From Acidisoma sp035492295 (GTDB lineage Bacteria; Pseudomonadota; Alphaproteobacteria; Acetobacterales; Acetobacteraceae), in NCBI RefSeq assembly GCF_035492295.1, contig NZ_DATJJK010000252.1:1-30209 (forward strand): 30,209 bases of DNA, given 5' to 3'. The notes under the pieces were generated by a model. The model saw only the letters and a program-made list of their open reading frames with translations. It was not told the origin of the DNA and ran no database searches. Position 1 is the first letter of the stretch, and each line of letters starts with the position of its first letter. Shown here piece by piece: positions 25,431 to 30,209 of the stretch. The translations under genes were made by a program, and so were the position numbers.

Positions 25431-26930
25431 ATGGCCGACCTGATCGAAATGCGGGATATCGCGAAGCAGTTCGGTGGTGCTGTCGCCCTGCGCGGCGTGG
25501 ATTTCTCCATCCGCGCCGGCGAGGTGCATGCTCTGGTCGGTGAGAACGGCGCCGGCAAATCAACGCTGATGAGCGTGTTGAGTGGCCGGATCATGAGCGA
25601 CCGGGGCGCGATCACGGTCGACGGAGTGGCGCACCGGTTCCGCAGCCCGACGGCGGCGCTCGCCGCCGGGATTGCCATGATCTACCAGGAACTCGCCCTC
25701 GCCCCCGATCTGTCGGTTGCAGAAAACATCTTCCTCGGCGAACTGCCCCTGGGTATTTCCTGGGGCCGCCTGCGCCGGGATGCGCGGGCGGCAATCGCGA
25801 AGCTCGGCTTCGACATCGATCCCGCCGTGCCGGTGGGCTCGCTTGCCCTGGCGCATCAACAGGTCGTCGAAATCGCCAAGGCTCTGACCCGCCACGCGCG
25901 GGTGATCGTCTTCGACGAGCCGACGGCCGTGCTGCCGGCGCGCGACGCGGAGCAGCTGCTGCGCATCGTGGAAGGATTGCGGGAGGCGGGCGTCGCCGTG
26001 GTCTATATTTCCCACCGGCTGGATGAGGTGATGCGCATCTCGGACCGCATCACCGTGCTCAAGGACGGTGGCCGGGTCACCACCGTGACGCCGGCGGAAA
26101 TGGATGTTGATGGCATCATCAGGCTGATGGTCGGCAGACCGATCAACGCGATGTTCGGCACGCCCTCCCACCGTCCCCCCGGAGACGAAATGCTGCGGGT
26201 GGAGGGGCTGTGTCGCGGACGGCATGTGCGCGATGTCAGCTTCTCCATCCGCGCCCGCGAAATCGTCGGGCTCGGGGGCCTGGTGGGGTCAGGCCGGACG
26301 GAGGTCGCGCGCCTGATCTTCGGCGCGGATACGCGCGAAAGCGGGCGCATCTTCGTCGGCGGACGCGAAACACACATCCGCATCCCGCGCGATGCCGTGG
26401 ACGCCGGTATCGCTTTGGTCCCGGAGGATCGGAAAGGCGAAGGACTGATCCTGGAACTCCCTATCCGCGTCAATATGACGCTGGCCCGTCTTGCCTCCGT
26501 GGTCACCGCCGGCTTCCTGCGCCCGCGGGAGGAACGCCGGATCACTGATCGTCTGACCGGCGAATTGCGTGTGAAGATGGCCCATGCCGGCGCGCCGGTC
26601 GGTAGTCTTTCCGGTGGCAACCAACAAAAGGTGGTCCTCGCCAAATGGTTCCATCTCGGCGGCCGCATCGTCATCCTCGATGAGCCGACGCGCGGGGTGG
26701 ATGTCGGCGCCAAGGCTGAAATCTATGCCCTGATCCGGCAATTGGCCGATGAGGGCATGGCTGTTCTCGTCATTTCCTCCGAACACCAGGAACTGTTCGG
26801 CCTCTGCGACAGGGTGATGGTCATGGGCGAAGGCCAATTGCGCGGCGAATTGCAGCAGGACGCCTATTCGGAAGAAAATCTCCTCTCACTCGCCATCGGC
26901 CGCTCGGCCGAGCCGGAACGGATCCACTGA
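25431..26930 (+). CDS. CUT2-family sugar ABC transporter ATP-binding protein
   Basis: A 499-residue double ATPase. Domain 1 has Walker A GENGAGKST (residues 37-45), an altered signature region LALAHQQVVEIAKAL and Walker B VIVFDEPTAVL. Domain 2 has a degenerate P-loop GLVGSGRTEV, signature LSGGNQQKV and Walker B IVILDEPTRGVDVG. The ATG at 25431 has AGGAG ending 5 bases upstream; an adjacent in-frame TTG (25428) is too close to that site. It follows the binding protein by 50 bases and precedes the permease by 2 bases. Confidence 0.94.
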   Translation: MADLIEMRDIAKQFGGAVALRGVDFSIRAGEVHALVGENGAGKSTLMSVLSGRIMSDRGAITVDGVAHRFRSPTAALAAGIAMIYQELALAPDLSVAENIFLGELPLGISWGRLRRDARAAIAKLGFDIDPAVPVGSLALAHQQVVEIAKALTRHARVIVFDEPTAVLPARDAEQLLRIVEGLREAGVAVVYISHRLDEVMRISDRITVLKDGGRVTTVTPAEMDVDGIIRLMVGRPINAMFGTPSHRPPGDEMLRVEGLCRGRHVRDVSFSIRAREIVGLGGLVGSGRTEVARLIFGADTRESGRIFVGGRETHIRIPRDAVDAGIALVPEDRKGEGLILELPIRVNMTLARLASVVTAGFLRPREERRITDRLTGELRVKMAHAGAPVGSLSGGNQQKVVLAKWFHLGGRIVILDEPTRGVDVGAKAEIYALIRQLADEGMAVLVISSEHQELFGLCDRVMVMGEGQLRGELQQDAYSEENLLSLAIGRSAEPERIH

Positions 26931-26932
26931 CC

Positions 26933-27934
26933 ATGCCAGACACGACCGCGAGCGTGCCCAATGCCGTGGCGACCGCGCCGCGCCGCCGGGAGGGCCGGAA
27001 CGTCTCTGGCTTTCTGCAGCGGTGGGGCACGCTGATCATCTTCATCATCATCGTGGTCGGCGCGACCACCCAATCCTCCGCCTTTCTGACCTATCGCAAT
27101 CTCACCAATCTCCTGCAGCAGACATCCGGTGTCGGGATCATGTCGGTCGGCATGCTCTTCGTCATCCTGACCCGCGGCATCGACCTGTCCGTGGGCTCGG
27201 TCTCGGCGCTCGGCAGCGTCGTCTCGGCCATGATGGTCGCCTCGCTTTCCCCCGCCACCTCGATCGGGGTTGTGATCCTCGCCGGCTGTGCCAGCGGTCT
27301 GGTCGCCGGCCTCACCATCGCCTATCTGCGCCTGCCTCCCTTCGTGATGACGCTTGCCGTGATGACCATGGCACGCGGCATCGCCTTCATCCTGTCGGAT
27401 GGCCAGCCGATCATGTTGAGCGATAGCGGCCAGGCGATCGCGAATTTCGCGAACGGCTTTCTCTTCGGCCTGCCCCAGCCGGTGATCCTGATGTTCGCCG
27501 TCTTCATCGTTGGTGGCGTTGTCCTGAACTTCACCAAGTTCGGGAGACTGATCAAGGCGATCGGTTCCAATCCGGAGGCGGTGCGGCTCTCGGGCGTCGT
27601 CGTCCCACGCTATGTCGTTGCCGTCTATGTGATTTCTGGTGCCCTTGCCGCCCTGGCCGGGGTTATTTCGACAGGCCGTGCGGGCGTTGGTTCCGCCACT
27701 GTGGGCGTGGGCGCCGAATTGCAGGTGATCGCGGCCGTCGTCATCGGCGGCGCCAGTCTCATGGGCGGCCGCGGCGGCGTCTTCAACGCGCTGCTCGGTG
27801 CCCTCGTTCTTGGCATCATCGGCAATATCATGAACCTTGCGAGCGTGCCCGGTTACACGCAGCAGGTCTTCATGGGAATCATCATCATGATTGCCGTGAT
27901 GATTCAGCAGGGTGCCACAATCTTCAAGCGATAG
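26933..27934 (+). CDS. CUT2-family sugar ABC transporter permease
   Basis: A 333-residue integral membrane protein with about eight to ten hydrophobic segments, the first near LIIFIIIVVGATT. It shows the family motifs GIDLSVGSVSALGS, KAIGSNPEAVRLSGV in the middle and the ATPase-contact loop GGASLMGGRGGVFN. It starts 2 bases after the ATPase stop and closes the third transporter operon. If the lone binding protein at 15992 has a partner in this window, this is the best candidate on regulatory grounds. Confidence 0.92.
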   Translation: MPDTTASVPNAVATAPRRREGRNVSGFLQRWGTLIIFIIIVVGATTQSSAFLTYRNLTNLLQQTSGVGIMSVGMLFVILTRGIDLSVGSVSALGSVVSAMMVASLSPATSIGVVILAGCASGLVAGLTIAYLRLPPFVMTLAVMTMARGIAFILSDGQPIMLSDSGQAIANFANGFLFGLPQPVILMFAVFIVGGVVLNFTKFGRLIKAIGSNPEAVRLSGVVVPRYVVAVYVISGALAALAGVISTGRAGVGSATVGVGAELQVIAAVVIGGASLMGGRGGVFNALLGALVLGIIGNIMNLASVPGYTQQVFMGIIIMIAVMIQQGATIFKR

Positions 27935-28215
27935 AAGGGGCGGCCGTAGCGTCGCTCCCCGGCAATTCCAACACCACGGACCCCGCGCGCCGCTTTCTCG
28001 GAGCGAGCGCGCGTGCCGCATGCGTGCCAAGCGCACCGTCCGGGCTTGCGCCTCTCCAGAGCAGGATCGCCATCCGGCTCAACGCCGTCGCTGAGCCTCC
28101 GACATCAGGCGGCGACTTGCCGAAAGCACAGGCGTGTCCGCCACTTCTCTTAAGCCGACTGTTTTCGAATCTTCACGCCGTTCAAAGAAATGATGATGCA
28201 TCGGCCGATCTTTCC
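27935..28215. other. Non-coding gap between third transporter and LacI gene
   Basis: I find no supportable gene. The stretch contains the hairpin listed at 27985-28012, and a perfect 10-bp palindrome ATCGGCCGAT at 28200-28209 directly upstream of the LacI-gene promoter, whose role is unknown. Open frames crossing it have no family similarity. Confidence 0.5.
27985..28012 (+). terminator. GC-rich hairpin, probable terminator of third transporter operon
   Basis: GCGCGCCGCT (27985-27994) pairs with AGCG-A-GCGCGC (28002-28012), giving 10 pairs with one bulged A and a 7-base loop, 51 bases past the permease stop. No T-run follows. Confidence 0.45.
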
Positions 28216-28267
28216 TTGACTCAAGGCGAGACTAGAGAAATACTTTTTGCTAATGAAAACGATATCA
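28216..28267 (+). promoter_or_regulatory. Promoter and LacI-type operator at the start of the LacI gene
   Basis: TTGACT (28216-28221), 17 bases, then AATACT (28239-28244) gives a promoter whose start would fall at about 28251. TGAAAACGATATCA (28254-28267) is an imperfect palindrome (10 of 14 positions symmetric) with the central CG typical of LacI-family operators. It overlaps the start codon, consistent with autorepression. Confidence 0.45.
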
Positions 28268-29314
28268 GTAGGGGGAACGAGCGGCCTGCAGGCCGCCACC
28301 ATCAACAACGTGGCAAGAGTTGCCGGCGTCTCGACGGCAACCGTTTCCCGTTTCTTGCGTGGCGACCAGGTCCGCTCGGCAGATGCGATAAAGGCGGCGA
28401 TCGACAGGCTGGGTTATCGCCCCACCTTGGCGGCGCGCAGCCTGCGGTCCGGCATTCACTATGCTGTCGCCATGATCGTGCCCGACATCGTCAACCCTTA
28501 TTTCTCGTCCCTCGCCAAGGGCGTGGAATCGGTCTTCAGGGATACGCCTTACCGGGTTTTTCTCTGCAACACGGATGAGCAGAGTGCCGTCGAGGACGCA
28601 GTTCTTGACGAGGTGATGCATCGCGTCGATGGCATCATCCTGGCACCGGCCGTGGAGCAGGAAGATGCTCCAACCCATGTCCGCGAACAGGGGATGCCGA
28701 TCGTCCTCGTCGACCGTGAACTCTCCGACAAGAGCTTCGACAGCGTTCTCGTGGACAATGGTGGCGGCGCGCGGTCGGCCGCGCGCCATCTCTGCGAACT
28801 CGGCCATAGCCGGATCGCCATCATCAGCGGCCCTCTCTCCAACACGCCCGGCCGGGTTCGCTACAAAGGATTCATGGACGAGCTCAACCGGCGCGGCGTC
28901 TTCCCGCCGGGTGACTTCGTCCAATTCTCCAACTTCAAGGAATCGGGGGGACAGGATGCGATGCACAGGCTGATGCAGCTTGCCGACCGGCCGACGGCAG
29001 TGTTCTGCGCGAACAACTCCATGACCATCGGCGCACTCAAAACACTCAAGGACCTCAAGGTCGCGATCGGGCGCGAGATCTCGGTCATCGGCTTCGATGA
29101 TCTGGATCTTGGTCCGCTGTTGGACCCTCCGCTCACCGTGATCGACCGACCGTCGGAAGAGCAGGGGGCGACGGCGGCCCGACTGCTGCTCAGGCGCCTC
29201 GGGGGCACGATGGACAAGGAGCCGGAACACATCGTTCTGCCGACCCGTCTGATTGTCCGCGCATCCTGCGTGCCACCGCCATCGGAGCAGCATTCGACGG
29301 GAACGCCATCATGA
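28253..29314 (+). CDS. LacI-family transcriptional regulator
   Basis: A 353-residue repressor-type protein. The N-terminal helix-turn-helix and hinge are at about residues 16-60 (TINNVARVAGVSTATVSRFL, then ADAIKAAIDRLGYRP). The periplasmic-binding-protein-like effector domain follows with AMIVPDIVNPYFSSLAKGVE, VDGIILAP, VDNGGGARSAARHL and VIGFDDLDLGPLLDPPLTVI. The ATG at 28253 is chosen; a TTG at 28247 is also in frame. No ribosome-binding site precedes either, and the predicted transcript begins within a few bases of the ATG, so the mRNA may be leaderless. Its stop overlaps the next ATPase start by 4 bases, so it is the first gene of that transporter operon and probably regulates it in response to the transported sugar. 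Confidence 0.92.
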   Translation: MKTISVGGTSGLQAATINNVARVAGVSTATVSRFLRGDQVRSADAIKAAIDRLGYRPTLAARSLRSGIHYAVAMIVPDIVNPYFSSLAKGVESVFRDTPYRVFLCNTDEQSAVEDAVLDEVMHRVDGIILAPAVEQEDAPTHVREQGMPIVLVDRELSDKSFDSVLVDNGGGARSAARHLCELGHSRIAIISGPLSNTPGRVRYKGFMDELNRRGVFPPGDFVQFSNFKESGGQDAMHRLMQLADRPTAVFCANNSMTIGALKTLKDLKVAIGREISVIGFDDLDLGPLLDPPLTVIDRPSEEQGATAARLLLRRLGGTMDKEPEHIVLPTRLIVRASCVPPPSEQHSTGTPS

Positions 29315-30209
29315 TCAGCGCGCGCAATCTGACGATGCGCTTCGGCGCCGTGACCGCGCTTGACGACGTGAGCATCGACATCCAGCCAGGCACGATCCAC
29401 GCGTTGGCGGGCGAGAACGGTTCCGGCAAAAGCACGCTGCTCAAGACTCTGGGTGGTGCGCAGCAGCCGAGCGAGGGTTTCATCCTGCTCGACGAGATTC
29501 CGGTCTCGTTTACAAATCCACTGGATGCGGCACGGGCCGGAATCGGTCTAATCTTTCAGGAACTCAGCCTTTTTCCGCATCTCTCCGGCTATTCGAACAT
29601 CGCAATCGGGCGCGAGCCGACGCGCCTTGGCCTCATCCAGTCGCGCCAGATCCGGCGAGAGGCCGATCGTTTCCTCGCCGATCTCGGCTTTCCGCATATC
29701 GATCTCGCCAAGCCGGTGGCCGACCTCAGCGTCGCCGAACAGCAGGTCGTCGAGATCGTCAAATGCCTCAGCCGGTCACCCAAGATCATCCTTTTCGACG
29801 AGCCGACGGCGTCCCTCACGCAAAAGGAAGTGACGCCCGTGCTGGCGACGATGAAGCGCCTCAGGGATGCCGGCTACACGGTCGTCTTCGTGTCGCACTA
29901 CATGGAAGAGGTCTTCGAAGTTGCCGACCGCATCACCGTTCTGCGGGACGGGCAGGTGACCCTGCATGCCGAGATGGCGGAGGTCGACCGGGCCACGGTG
30001 CTCGATGCCATGCTCGGCCGGACGCTGACGGAATTCTATCCCGAGCGCGACGGTTGCCCGGAGGACGAGGCATTGATCCAACTCTCGCAGGCTGCTTGTG
30101 CGGGCATGGCGCCGATTGATCTCACCATCCGTCGCGGCGAGGTGCTGGGTGTCGCCGGTGCGGTCGGCTCCGGCAGCGCCGCGCTTGGCGAGCTTCTCGG
30201 CGGATTGCG
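29311..30209 (+). CDS. Fourth CUT2-family sugar ABC transporter ATP-binding protein, 3' end cut by window
   Basis: The first 299 residues of an RbsA-type double ATPase; the frame is open to the window end. Domain 1 is complete: Walker A GENGSGKST (residues 34-42), Q-loop FQELSLF, signature region LSVAEQQVVEIVK, Walker B IILFDEPTASL, and the switch histidine in VSHYMEEV. Domain 2 starts with the family's degenerate P-loop (GAVGSGSAAL). The ATG overlaps the LacI stop (ATGA). Unlike the other three transporters in the window, no binding-protein gene precedes the ATPase, so binding protein and permease should lie further right. Confidence 0.9.
   Translation, partial: MISARNLTMRFGAVTALDDVSIDIQPGTIHALAGENGSGKSTLLKTLGGAQQPSEGFILLDEIPVSFTNPLDAARAGIGLIFQELSLFPHLSGYSNIAIGREPTRLGLIQSRQIRREADRFLADLGFPHIDLAKPVADLSVAEQQVVEIVKCLSRSPKIILFDEPTASLTQKEVTPVLATMKRLRDAGYTVVFVSHYMEEVFEVADRITVLRDGQVTLHAEMAEVDRATVLDAMLGRTLTEFYPERDGCPEDEALIQLSQAACAGMAPIDLTIRRGEVLGVAGAVGSGSAALGELLGGL

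Noticed and set aside
28024..28578. Plus-strand open frame of 184 codons running from the intergenic gap into the LacI gene
   Set aside because: It overlaps the helix-turn-helix-coding part of the LacI gene in another frame and shows no domain; the LacI frame is clearly the real one.
1..30209. CRISPR arrays, tRNA or rRNA genes, insertion sequences, attachment sites
   Set aside because: No spaced direct-repeat array, cloverleaf-like sequence, transposase or integrase motif was seen on either strand while reading the window; almost all bases are explained by the listed genes.

Overview
The window is GC-rich, densely coding DNA with short gaps and many 4-base ATGA overlaps. Its content is sugar-uptake and sugar or polyol catabolism typical of a soil- or plant-associated alphaproteobacterium, most likely of the Rhizobiales type. 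That placement rests on gene content and style only; there is no rRNA or other taxonomic marker. I see no tRNA, rRNA, CRISPR array, insertion sequence, phage gene or origin.

Layout. (1) 2-328 (+): the 3' end of a beta-propeller lactonase. (2) 358-7772 (-): a seven-gene operon read leftwards, with a CUT2-type (ribose/arabinose family) sugar ABC transporter (binding protein, double ATPase, permease), a zinc alcohol/polyol dehydrogenase, an aldose 1-epimerase, a galactonate-dehydratase-like enolase-superfamily enzyme and an SDR dehydrogenase. This is an oxidative, non-phosphorylating aldose pathway. (3) 7851-12292 (+): a GntR/FadR-type regulator followed by a second complete CUT2 transporter (AraFGH-like). 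The regulator sits between two divergently oriented transporters. (4) 12749-24187 (+): two catabolic operons. The first has a 538-residue SorE-like dehydrogenase, an FGGY kinase and a sugar-binding protein. The second has a GatD-like dehydrogenase, a second FGGY kinase, a SorC-family regulator, a DeoC-type aldolase and an 801-residue two-domain aldehyde dehydrogenase. (5) 24403-27934 (+): a third CUT2 transporter. (6) 28253-30209 (+): a LacI-family regulator overlapping the start of a fourth CUT2 ATPase, which is cut by the window end.

The most interesting part is 12.5-27.9 kb. Three promoter regions (12498, 17012 and 24246) each have a perfect TTGACA -35 box and, just after the -10, half-sites TCACAT and ATGTGA whose starts are exactly 25 bp apart in all three (one left half has a single mismatch). 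I infer that these are operators of the SorC-family regulator at 19754. They would unite a transporter, two binding proteins, two kinases, two dehydrogenases, an aldolase and an aldehyde dehydrogenase in one regulon. The likely route is: import of a polyol or deoxy-sugar, oxidation and FGGY phosphorylation, DeoC cleavage to glyceraldehyde 3-phosphate plus a short aldehyde, and oxidation of that aldehyde. The substrate cannot be read from the sequence.

Where in-frame alternatives exist, starts were chosen from Shine-Dalgarno spacing and family N-termini. Regulatory calls are motif-based and unproven.
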